Assembly (NCBI GenBank): GCA_947564305.1
Contig: CANOBT010000292.1
Location: 1 to 5,343 of the forward strand
Direction of reading: 5' to 3'
Length of the DNA stretch: 5,343 nucleotides
Origin: an uncultured Lachnospiraceae bacterium
GTDB lineage: Bacteria > Bacillota_A > Clostridia > Lachnospirales > Lachnospiraceae
The number at the start of each line of letters is the position of its first letter. Position 1 is the first letter of the stretch. This document shows positions 1-5,201 of the stretch, piece by piece. Under the pieces are notes generated by a model that did not search any database, was not told the DNA's origin, and saw nothing but the letters and a program-made list of their open reading frames with translations. The translations under genes and the position numbers were made by a program.

Positions 1-75
1 TAAAAGTCTGGGATGCCTTATTTTTTTGAGGCGGTTTTTGTCAAAATGTAGAAATTGGATTATGAGTGTGGTATG

Positions 76-93
76 ACCCGAGTTTGCCACTTG
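76..93 (+). repeat. Left terminal inverted repeat of the IS
   Basis: Reads ACCCGAGTTTGCCACTTG and is the exact reverse complement of 2146-2163. It lies beyond the 3' end of the transposase gene, so it is the IRR side if named relative to transcription. A short TAAA follows the repeat, and the other end has the same motif after a 2-nt offset. Confidence 0.95.
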
Positions 94-97
94 TAAA

Positions 98-132
98 GAC
101 GAAATGGAGCCCATTTGGACTCCATTTTTGTC
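98..132. terminator. Hairpin inside the left IS end, possible terminator
   Basis: AAATGGAG (102-109) pairs perfectly with CTCCATTT (120-127) around a 10-nt loop. The stem extends outward through a G-T pair and, after one bulged base, GAC with GTC. On the plus strand the 3' arm runs into TTTTT, so it could stop transcription entering the IS from outside. It also lies downstream of the transposase stop on the minus strand, where its T-tract is weak. The structure is visible; the role is inferred. Confidence 0.4.
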
Positions 133-202
133 GGTATTATGCAGAATTTTCAGTATTTATGCGGCTTACAGAATTTTGAGAAAATGTACCTACATTTATG
201 TC

Positions 203-2032
203 CTACATGAAAACTTTGATTTCCGTCTTGATATGTTTCAGTTCGGCCCGGCGGTACAGCTTTGCAGGCAGGCTGATCCCGAAAGCATCCAGGATCAGCT
301 TCAGGTCAGGATCATCCGCATCCATGAACCGGTACAGATCTCCGGGAAGGAGATCCACTTTCCATTTATTAAGGGCGGCCTGGATCCTCTGTGCATTCAG
401 GCCGCTGCCCCAGTAGGCATGCGGGTCTATGGCCGCATGGCCGCTGTCCCGGATCCGTTTCTGTATGATCCGCATCATGATAAGGGCGATCATACACACC
501 AGGAGATGCGCCGTGACATGTTCCGGCGTGTTCACATAGACAGGCCGGGTCTCCAGGTCGCTCTTCATGACCCGGAACTGGTCCTCGATCTGTGTGAGTC
601 CGTGGTACTTTTCGATCACTTCCTGCGCGTCCATGGTCAGTTCGGAGGTGACGATCTGGTAATACCCCAGGCTCTTTTTGTATTCAGCCGCCTTGTCGAA
701 GTCTACAAATGCCCGGATCTTTGAAGAGTCCAGGATCTCGCCGGTCTTCTCATTGACACATTCTTTCTTGAAGAACTTCCGGAGACTTTTGGACTGGACG
801 GCTGTGATCCGGAAGTTTTCTGGATGTTCTTCCAGTTTCTTTAGGAAATCCAGGAATTTTTTGTCTTCCTGTTCTGCCCGTGCCTGGAACTGCCGGCTCC
901 AGTAGACCACTACCTTTTCTTCCATCGTGCGCTTGTTCCCATCTTCGTCCTTGACGGTTTTCCTGACAACCCTGGATTTATATTTAAAATCTTCACTGAC
1001 AGCGGTATAGCCGTCATCACTGTAGGTCCATTCCTGTTCTTTCTTTGTGCTTTTGAGCAGGCTCTTTGAGACGATGTAGCCGTTTCCGGCATCCGATACA
1101 TGGAGGAGGTTCGGATAATTGCAGATTCCCCGGTCCGCGATGAGGATGAAGCGGGAGAAGTCCATACCGTCTATGCTGTTTTCCAGGGATCTCCTTAAAG
1201 TCAGATGGTCCAGGGTATTGCCGGGGAAAGTCTCGATGGCGATGGGGATGCCCTCATCATCCATGAACAGCCCCACCTGGACAATGGGGAGCTTCCGCTC
1301 TTCCTTGCAGACGCCCATCTTGCGCTGGCCTTTCTCCAGGACGTTCCCTTCCCCATCCAGGATGTTCTCGTCAGGCGCCCCAATCTCGAAATAAAAGTTT
1401 GTCACATCATAATAGATGACCTCGGGGGAGCGGCGCGCCTTCTTTACAAGGCTCGTGTTGATGCGGCGGATGAGCCTGTCTTTATTGGTAAAAAGAAAGT
1501 CCAGGGTATCAAATACATTGTCCGGGTTGTGGGGGCCGAGGACGGGCTCATAATAGTCCTCGTTCTGGCGCACGGCGGCGGACTTGGAGGCGGGGTTTAA
1601 GAGCCTGCCGAAAAAGAGCAGCTTTGCAAAGCCGTAGAAATCGTACTGCAGCTTTGTGAAGCCCTTATAGGAAGAAAAGAAAGTATTGAGTCCCAGTTCT
1701 TCAAGGATGCGCTCCAGGAGCACATGGGAGAAGAGCCTGGGGTGGCCGAAGCAGTCAGGGCTGCCCTCTTTTATGGAGAAGTGATAATCCTCTGCCGGCT
1801 TCGCAGTGCAGCAGTAAGGCTCAAGAGCCGGGATCAGGGGAGAGCCGGTCTTGAAGGATTTTTTCAGCCGCTCCACATAACCGGGCTTCCCATCGTCAAA
1901 CCGGTCCAAAGGCCCGATGTTGAAAACAACCTGCTTCTGGGGAACCTTTTTGCCGGCCTGATTCGTAACCCGGACGGACTGAACCAAGCGGAGATACGGT
2001 TTTCCATTATTCGTAAAACACTCAATGTACAT
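203..2032 (-). CDS. IS1634/IS4-type DDE transposase
   Basis: This cytoplasmic transposase should cut and rejoin the ends of its own IS by DDE (two-metal-ion) chemistry. Numbering from the longer ATG at 2044 (613 residues), the RNase H-like core shows D213 in a YYDVTNFYFE context, D304 in LIADRGI, and E487 in the signature Y480-x2-L483-x3-E487-x6-K494 (the IS4 YREK motif, with Leu in the Arg place as is common in IS1634 relatives). An insertion rich in charged residues sits between the second Asp and the Glu. The N-terminus (MYIECFTNNGKPYLRLV) is typical of the family. I chose the ATG at 2032 because GGAGGG precedes it by 4 nt; the ATG at 2044 has no ribosome site. Its minus-strand promoter lies at 2071-2099. 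No frameshift or internal stop is present, so the enzyme looks functional. Confidence 0.93.
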   Translation of the reverse strand: MYIECFTNNGKPYLRLVQSVRVTNQAGKKVPQKQVVFNIGPLDRFDDGKPGYVERLKKSFKTGSPLIPALEPYCCTAKPAEDYHFSIKEGSPDCFGHPRLFSHVLLERILEELGLNTFFSSYKGFTKLQYDFYGFAKLLFFGRLLNPASKSAAVRQNEDYYEPVLGPHNPDNVFDTLDFLFTNKDRLIRRINTSLVKKARRSPEVIYYDVTNFYFEIGAPDENILDGEGNVLEKGQRKMGVCKEERKLPIVQVGLFMDDEGIPIAIETFPGNTLDHLTLRRSLENSIDGMDFSRFILIADRGICNYPNLLHVSDAGNGYIVSKSLLKSTKKEQEWTYSDDGYTAVSEDFKYKSRVVRKTVKDEDGNKRTMEEKVVVYWSRQFQARAEQEDKKFLDFLKKLEEHPENFRITAVQSKSLRKFFKKECVNEKTGEILDSSKIRAFVDFDKAAEYKKSLGYYQIVTSELTMDAQEVIEKYHGLTQIEDQFRVMKSDLETRPVYVNTPEHVTAHLLVCMIALIMMRIIQKRIRDSGHAAIDPHAYWGSGLNAQRIQAALNKWKVDLLPGDLYRFMDADDPDLKLILDAFGISLPAKLYRRAELKHIKTEIKVFM

Positions 2033-2070
2033 GATGCCCTCCATAAATAGACCTATAGACCTACTTATTC

Positions 2071-2099
2071 AGTATATCATAAATCAATAAAAAAAGCAA
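2071..2099 (-). promoter_or_regulatory. Promoter of the transposase gene
   Basis: On the minus strand a -35 box TTGCTT (2094-2099) is followed after exactly 17 bp by a -10 box TATACT (2071-2076, 5 of 6 consensus). It lies about 40-70 bp upstream of the transposase start and inside the IS, so the element carries its own promoter. A short tandem repeat ATAGACCT x2 (2047-2062) occupies the leader between promoter and gene; its role is unknown. Confidence 0.6.
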
Positions 2100-2145
2100 G
2101 GAAAACTTTGCAAAATAAGGAAATTTTTTATGGAGTATATTTACT

Positions 2146-2163
2146 CAAGTGGCAAACTCGGGT
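2146..2163 (-). repeat. Right terminal inverted repeat of the IS
   Basis: Reads CAAGTGGCAAACTCGGGT on the plus strand, the exact reverse complement of 76-93. It lies upstream of the transposase promoter, so this is the transposase-start side of the element. Confidence 0.95.
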
Positions 2164-2180
2164 TATAATAAAGAAGTCGT

Positions 2181-2211
2181 CGGCACTGGTGGAAATTTTC
2201 TGCCGGTGCTG
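2181..2211 (+). repeat. Hairpin repeat copy 1 (upstream of toxin-antitoxin operon)
   Basis: CGGCACTGGTGG (2181-2192) can pair along all 12 positions with CTGCCGGTGCTG (2200-2211) around the loop AAATTTT, four of the pairs being G-U. The loop plus 3' arm (2193-2210, AAATTTTCTGCCGGTGCT) closely matches 3321-3338 and less closely 2979-2997. It has no T-tract, so it is not an ordinary terminator here. It sits just upstream of the antitoxin promoter. Confidence 0.65.
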
Positions 2212-2212
2212 A

Positions 2213-2241
2213 TTGTATAAGATAACGAGAAATGTTATACT
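2213..2241 (+). promoter_or_regulatory. Promoter of the toxin-antitoxin operon with possible operator
   Basis: A -35 box TTGTAT (2213-2218) and a -10 box TATACT (2236-2241) are 17 bp apart, and TGT just before the -10 makes it an extended -10 promoter. GTATAA (2215-2220) and TTATAC (2235-2240) form an inverted repeat with one arm on each box, and ATAAC/GTTAT (2222-2226 and 2234-2238) is a second, nested one. Such symmetry over the core promoter suits autorepression by an antitoxin-toxin complex, which is usual for type II systems; the binding itself is inferred. Confidence 0.6.
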
Positions 2242-2291
2242 ACAGATAGAAATAAAAAGATGGACAATGTTAGAAAAGCGGGAGGTGTTTT

Positions 2292-2516
2292 ATGACAGCA
2301 ATCAGACAGGAAGCGATTCAAATGCTGGAAAAAGTACCAGAAGATAAACTGAGCTTTGTAATACAGATCATGCAGGGCGTGAATGGACTGATAGGCGTGA
2401 ACGATACAAAAGGGAAAGAGATTATAGATTTAAATCAGTTTGTTATGGCATCTACAGAACGTGGACAGAATGCGGATAACTATGTAAGGGAGTTACGGGA
2501 TAATGACAGATTTTAA
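2292..2516 (+). CDS. Putative type II antitoxin, partner of the PIN toxin
   Basis: This 74-residue protein is likely the antitoxin that binds and neutralises the PIN toxin encoded next to it. Visible features are a predicted helical N-terminus with the pattern EAIQMLEKVPEDKLSFVIQIMQ, seen in many small clostridial proteins placed before PIN genes, followed by a polar, probably flexible C-terminal half ending in RELRDNDRF. Such a tail often wraps the toxin. No clear ribbon-helix-helix or AbrB motif can be recognised, so the DNA-binding mode is unknown. GGAGG at 2281-2285, 6 nt before the ATG, is a strong ribosome site. The last 14 nt overlap the toxin gene, which implies coupled translation with the antitoxin made first. 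The function rests mainly on gene order and size. Confidence 0.78.
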   Translation: MTAIRQEAIQMLEKVPEDKLSFVIQIMQGVNGLIGVNDTKGKEIIDLNQFVMASTERGQNADNYVRELRDNDRF

Positions 2517-2925
2517 AAGGGTATTTGTTGATACAGCGCCTATAATATATTTTCTGGAAAATAGTTCCTTATATATGAAAGCAATGGGGAATTTTTTCGC
2601 GAAGTGCAAGAAAGAGCATATACAAATTGTGACATCAACACTCACGATTGAAGAATATCTTGTATCTCCGTATAGTAACGGAAAAATGGAATATGTGGAT
2701 AATTTTAAAAAATTTATTGAGTATATGAATATTGAAGTTGTAGATATTGATTCTGTAATTGCAGAGCAAGGAGCAAAAATCAGAGGAAAATATAAAAGTT
2801 TTAAGGCTATGGATGCTTTGCAGATTGCGACAGCGATAATAAAAAAATGTGATATGTTCTTTACAAATGATAAACAGCTAAGGCAGGAAAAAGAGCTTCC
2901 GTGTATGACGATGGAGGATATATAA
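2503..2925 (+). CDS. VapC-like PIN-domain toxin ribonuclease
   Basis: A 140-residue protein of the usual single PIN-domain size, expected to be a Mg2+-dependent endoribonuclease that cuts RNA (often tRNA or rRNA in VapC relatives) when freed from its antitoxin. The four acidic positions are present: D10 in FVDTAPIIYFLE, E50 (or E51) in LTIEEYL, D104 in FKAMDALQIATA, and D123 in FFTNDKQL. The TxD-type third-strand motif and the helix carrying DALQIA are typical of the family. The start at 2503 lies within the end of the antitoxin gene; AAGGGAG at 2486-2492, 10 nt upstream, can serve as ribosome site. The exact RNA target cannot be read from sequence. The gene is intact and no terminator directly follows it. 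Confidence 0.9.
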   Translation: MTDFKRVFVDTAPIIYFLENSSLYMKAMGNFFAKCKKEHIQIVTSTLTIEEYLVSPYSNGKMEYVDNFKKFIEYMNIEVVDIDSVIAEQGAKIRGKYKSFKAMDALQIATAIIKKCDMFFTNDKQLRQEKELPCMTMEDI

Positions 2926-2957
2926 TGTTGATATATAGAATGAATCTTTTCTAAGTA

Positions 2958-2997
2958 CAGAGCAATCTGCCGGTAGGTAAATTATATTGCCTGTGCT
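2958..2997 (+). repeat. Hairpin repeat copy 2 (between toxin and small basic protein)
   Basis: The segment 2979-2997 (AAATTATATTGCCTGTGCT) resembles the 3' half of copies 1 and 3, with one extra base. Two foldings compete: GGTAGGTA/A (2973-2980) with TTGCCTGT (2987-2994), including three G-U pairs, or CAG-A-GCAAT (2958-2966) with ATTGC-CTG (2986-2993). It has no T-tract. The TTG candidate start of the next gene falls inside it. Confidence 0.5.
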
Positions 2998-3295
2998 GGT
3001 GAAAGGAATGGAATTTAATATAGAAGAGATTATTGCATGGGAAGAGAATCTATTTAAAGGGAATCTTATAAAAGTTTATGGAAAATCTTCCAGCAATGCC
3101 CGCCAGAAAAGGGACGGATCAAAGCGTTATGTGAGTAATAACAGATCTGATTACTGGTGGGTAAAGGAATGCGCCAAAGCAAGAAAGATGTATCAAAGAA
3201 GTTTTAGGCGTAAAATGAAAAAGAATATTTTTCATGAAGGATATTATCATGTCAGGGCAAGAGATTATAAAACATATGGCTATCTAACATGGTAA
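2987..3295 (+). CDS. Small basic protein of unknown function
   Basis: I cannot assign a function. The reading frame gives 102 residues from a TTG at 2987, 98 from a GTG at 2999, or 95 from the ATG at 3008 (MEFNIEEIIAWEENLF). AAAGGA touches the ATG with no spacing, while only a weak GGTAGG precedes the TTG, so the start is undecided. After an acidic N-terminus the protein is strongly basic, with clusters such as KARKMYQRSFRRKMKK, and ends in YKTYGYLTW. Similar RSFRR...(Y)GWLTW endings occur in small uncharacterised Firmicute proteins, as far as I recall. It has no signal peptide or membrane segment, so a cytoplasmic nucleic-acid-binding role is possible but only inferred. It lies on the same strand as the toxin operon after a gap of about 60-80 nt and ends at a terminator. 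Confidence 0.65.
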   Translation: MPVLVKGMEFNIEEIIAWEENLFKGNLIKVYGKSSSNARQKRDGSKRYVSNNRSDYWWVKECAKARKMYQRSFRRKMKKNIFHEGYYHVRARDYKTYGYLTW

Positions 3296-3300
3296 GTGGG

Positions 3301-3343
3301 AAGCACCAACGGATGAGATTAAATTATCTGAAGGTGCTTTTTT
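3301..3343 (+). terminator. Rho-independent terminator (hairpin repeat copy 3)
   Basis: AAGCACC (3301-3307) pairs with GGTGCTT (3333-3339) and runs into six Ts (3338-3343). Inside the long loop AGAT (3316-3319) pairs with ATCT (3326-3329). It begins 5 nt after the stop of the small basic protein gene and so ends that unit, and perhaps the toxin-antitoxin transcript too. The 3' half (3321-3338, AAATTATCTGAAGGTGCT) matches repeat copy 1 at 15 of 18 positions. Confidence 0.8.
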
Positions 3344-3383
3344 CGTGCATTCATTTCTATAGTTGGAAATTATATGAGGATCC

Positions 3384-3403
3384 GGGCAGAAATGCTCTTT
3401 TTT
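3384..3403 (+). terminator. Possible second short terminator
   Basis: GGGCA pairs with TGCTC (five pairs, one of them G-U) around a GAAA tetraloop, followed at once by TTTTTT (3398-3403). The short stem makes it weak, but it lies behind the first terminator and would back it up. Confidence 0.35.
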
Positions 3404-3465
3404 ATTTTCTCAAAATAATGGAAATTTGTTTGGGTTTTTCAAATGAAACCGGATGAAAATCCACC

Positions 3466-3516
3466 AAAAACTCAAAAAAGAAACAGAAATATATATCAGA
3501 AAAAACTCAAAAAAGA
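3466..3516 (+). repeat. 16-bp direct repeat upstream of the recombinase
   Basis: AAAAACTCAAAAAAGA occurs at 3466-3481 and again at 3501-3516, start points 35 bp apart, in the 70 bp before the recombinase start. The rest of the gene-free stretch 3296-3534 holds the terminators above and no clear promoter. The repeats could be recombinase or regulator binding sites; low complexity means chance duplication or slippage is also possible. Confidence 0.6.
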
Positions 3517-3534
3517 TTCTGGGAGGATATTCTG

Positions 3535-4383
3535 ATGGAAAAAATGGTGGAAGAATTCAAACAAAAAATGTATCTCGACGGGAAATCCAAAAGAACTATA
3601 GAGGTATATGGAAATTCTGTAAAGGAATTTTACAGATGGTTTCAGGACAGCTATGGAAACGTGGAATTTAAAAAGCTGTATCGGGAAAATATTCTGGAAT
3701 ACAAAAGTTATTTGAAGAATGTTAAAAGATCCACACATTCTGGAAATAATCTTTGTCCAAAATCCATCAATTCCAAGTTATCAGCTTTGATTTGTTTTAA
3801 TGAACTGATGGAACCGGATAATATCGTTGTGTCTAAAAAGGATTTGATAAAGATTCAGGCGGAAATTGTAAGCCCTACATCCATCACAAAAAAGGAAGTG
3901 GAGGGATTCAGGCAGATAGTACTACAGTCCGGGGGATGTACTGCGAGAAGGAATTTTGCGCTTGTGACAATACTTGCATATGGCGGATTGAGAATTTCGG
4001 AGTGCATTAATATAAGGAAGTCTGACATATGTTTAGAATCCAGTCAATTAAAAATCAGTGATGGAAAAGGAGAGAAGGCGAGGATTGTGATCATTGGCAG
4101 TAAGATTGTATCGGCAGTACAGGAGTATCAGAAAACAGATCATGTGGAATCTGAGTGGTTGTTTCATAACAGTAGAGGAGATAGATTAAATCAGACCACA
4201 ATAAACAGGGTATTCAGATTATGTTGCCCGGAAGGATACCATATCACGCCGCATACATTAAGACATTTTTACGCCATCAATGCTGTTTCAAGCGGAGTTT
4301 TTACGATCCCTGAGATTGCCGGACAGATGGGGCATTCCAGTATTAAGACAACAATGAGGTATCCTGGACAAGCAGGTGCATGA
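3535..4383 (+). CDS. Tyrosine recombinase, C-terminus replaced just after the nucleophile
   Basis: A site-specific recombinase of the phage-integrase/Xer class that should cut and join DNA through a 3'-phosphotyrosine. Residues about 1-95 form a SAM-like core-binding domain; about 115-276 form the catalytic domain. All catalytic positions are visible: R153 (GGLRISE), K178 (DGKGEK), H240 and R243 (TPHTLRHF), H267 (GHSS) and Y276 (TTMRY). GGGAGG at 3521-3526, 8 nt upstream, supports the start. The last six residues (PGQAGA) do not resemble the family and come from a frame of the adjoining ATPase-gene fragment, so the true C-terminal tail is lost. That tail normally packs against a neighbouring subunit, so activity is doubtful although the catalytic set survives. 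It may have belonged to an integrative element now destroyed. Confidence 0.88.
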   Translation: MEKMVEEFKQKMYLDGKSKRTIEVYGNSVKEFYRWFQDSYGNVEFKKLYRENILEYKSYLKNVKRSTHSGNNLCPKSINSKLSALICFNELMEPDNIVVSKKDLIKIQAEIVSPTSITKKEVEGFRQIVLQSGGCTARRNFALVTILAYGGLRISECINIRKSDICLESSQLKISDGKGEKARIVIIGSKIVSAVQEYQKTDHVESEWLFHNSRGDRLNQTTINRVFRLCCPEGYHITPHTLRHFYAINAVSSGVFTIPEIAGQMGHSSIKTTMRYPGQAGA

Positions 4384-4660
4384 GGCCCTGCGCCAGCGGA
4401 TCACCGTACACTATAATTACGAAGGGCTTTCCGACCAGGAGGTGCCGGACTATATCTGCCATAAGCTGGAGCTTGCCGGAGGAAGCCGGAGTATCCTGGA
4501 GGGAGGTGCGCTGAGCGCGGTCCACGGTTACAGCGAGGGGAACGCAAGAAAGATCGATAACCTGATGACGGATGCGCTGACAATAGGCGCCCAGCAGGAG
4601 CAGCACTGTATCAGTGCTGAAATCGTCATGGCGGCAGCAAACAACCAGGCTCTGACATAA
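4358..4660 (+). pseudogene. 3' fragment of an ExeA/TniB-like transposition ATPase gene
   Basis: About 100 residues of C-terminal coding sequence remain, in frame with a GTG at 4376 but read as coding from about 4358 (ILDKQVHEALRQRITVHYNY). The frame meets a stop at 4355-4357, right at the joint with the recombinase. The text matches the end of the AAA+ ATPases annotated as ExeA-like (COG3267), which in insertion sequences help a DDE transposase choose its target, as MuB, IstB and TnsC do. HEALRQRI follows the lost sensor-1 part and GNARKIDNL is the sensor-2 motif with its arginine. Walker A, Walker B and sensor 1 are absent, so it cannot hydrolyse ATP. The transposase gene that should lie upstream is missing too. 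By eye it is richer in GC than the recombinase before it, consistent with separate origin. Confidence 0.82.
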
Positions 4661-4687
4661 GAGTGATACGACAAAATAAATAAAATG

Positions 4688-4724
4688 GCGGCGGAATCGT
4701 GATTTGGAGATGCGATTCCGCCGC
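4688..4724 (+). terminator. Strong hairpin after the ATPase fragment
   Basis: GCGGCGGAATCG (4688-4699) is perfectly complementary to CGATTCCGCCGC (4713-4724) around a 13-nt loop. The T-rich but interrupted TGTTTCTATTT follows. It lies 28 nt after the ATPase stop and is probably the terminator or 3' trailer of the decayed insertion sequence. It is nearly symmetrical and could act on both strands. Confidence 0.6.
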
Positions 4725-4802
4725 TGTTTCTATTTGGGGGGATAAAATAATGTGCTGTTGGTGGCGACCAGAATTCGCTGTTCAACATTAATGAGGATCT
4801 GG

Positions 4803-5093
4803 CATAAAAACGGCATGCCGTACCTTGCGAATCACTGGGAGAAGCGTTTCCAGTATGCCTTAGGCAAGTATAACAGGACATTCAAGGAAGAGTTGCCGAT
4901 AATCACGCCCCACATTTGCAGACATACATATTGTACCAACATGGCAAAGTCGGGAATAAGCGTAAAAACTTTACAATATCTCATGGGACATGCCGACATT
5001 GCCACGACATTAAATGTGTATACCCATTTGAAATATGATGATGTGGAAAAGGAAGTGAGGGAAGTGGAAGAAAGGCTTAGAAAAGAAGGGTAG
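4803..5093 (+). pseudogene. C-terminal fragment of a Tn916-type integrase
   Basis: The readable protein starts near KNGMPYLANHWEKRF and continues to the stop at 5091-5093. Catalytic-domain motifs are PHICRHTY (His and Arg of the HxxR box), LMGHAD (second His) and the nucleophile tyrosine in TLNVYTH, followed by a charged C-terminal helix (KYDDVEKEVREVEERL). This layout matches the last 95 or so residues of Tn916/Tn1545-type Int proteins, which are about 400 residues long. The arm-binding domain, core-binding domain, first Arg and Lys are missing. A GTG at 4752 opens the frame, but the residues between it and about 4803 do not look like the family, so it is not the real start. It is not the missing end of the recombinase at 3535, because both carry HxxR, GH and Tyr. 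Confidence 0.85.
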
Positions 5094-5104
5094 GCGTGTA
5101 GGAA

Positions 5105-5164
5105 TTTACCTCTGGAAAAGGTAAAAAAAGAGATAATTTACTTCTTTTTTTACCCCGTTTACCT
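5105..5164. promoter_or_regulatory. Cluster of TTTACC repeats, possible integrase arm sites
   Basis: TTTACCT occurs at 5105-5111 and 5158-5164, TTTACCC at 5149-5155, and the inverted AGGTAAA at 5119-5125. Short direct repeats next to int are bound by the N-terminal domain of Tn916-type integrases (the DR2-type arm sites), so this is a fitting place for them. The same bases form two mutually exclusive hairpins: TTTACCT/AGGTAAA (5105-5111 with 5119-5125) and GGTAAAAAAAG/CTTTTTTTACC (5120-5130 with 5144-5154, 11 perfect pairs). The second could act as a terminator for the integrase. The repeats are seen; binding is inferred. Confidence 0.5.
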
Positions 5165-5192
5165 AATTTGAGAGGCAAAAAATAAAGAAATG

Positions 5193-5201
5193 TGTTATAA
5201 T
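5193..5201 (+). promoter_or_regulatory. Extended -10 promoter in the window end
   Basis: TGTTATAAT is a perfect -10 hexamer with the TGn extension. A -35 is not convincing: TTGAGA at 5168-5173 is 22 bp away. No gene is recognisable downstream within 5202-5343, where only very short open frames occur. It may drive a gene beyond the window or mark host DNA beside the element end. Confidence 0.35.

Larger units (their letters stand above)
76..2163 (-). mobile_element. Complete IS1634/IS4-type insertion sequence
   Basis: The element is bounded by a perfect 18-bp inverted repeat (ACCCGAGTTTGCCACTTG at the left, its complement at the right) and carries one intact minus-strand transposase gene that nearly fills it. 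The repeat can be extended outward by four bases with one mismatch (72-75 against 2164-2167), so the exact ends could be 72 and 2167. No short target-site duplication is evident: the flanks read GGTATG on the left and TATAAT on the right. IS1634 relatives are known for long, variable duplications, which 75 bases of left flank cannot exclude. By eye the element is richer in GC than the DNA to its right, which fits recent arrival. Intact ends and an intact transposase suggest it may still be mobile. Confidence 0.9.

Noticed and set aside
39..44. Perfect -35 TTGACA on the minus strand just outside the IS left end
   Set aside because: No acceptable -10 at 16-18 bp (the best is TAAGGC), and no gene is visible in the 38 bases that remain.
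104..724. Plus-strand open frame of 206 codons
   Set aside because: It lies antisense to the 3' part of the clearly real transposase gene and resembles no family; it is a shadow of that gene.
1205..1600. Plus-strand open frame of 131 codons within the transposase gene
   Set aside because: Antisense to the DDE core of the transposase; low-complexity product with no ribosome site of note.
2181..2997. Integron attC sites flanking the toxin-antitoxin cassette
   Set aside because: The hairpins lack the GTTRRRY-type core sites and the unpaired-base pattern of attC, and no integron integrase is present. The cassette idea is kept only as a general possibility.
3466..3516. CRISPR array
   Set aside because: Only two low-complexity repeat copies and a 19-nt spacer, with no cas genes.
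3453..3671. 72-codon frame overlapping the recombinase start
   Set aside because: It overlaps the real gene in another frame, and its Lys-rich product reflects the AT-rich leader.
4528..4881. Minus-strand open frame of 117 codons
   Set aside because: It is antisense to the ATPase fragment, its hairpin trailer and the integrase fragment; no family features.
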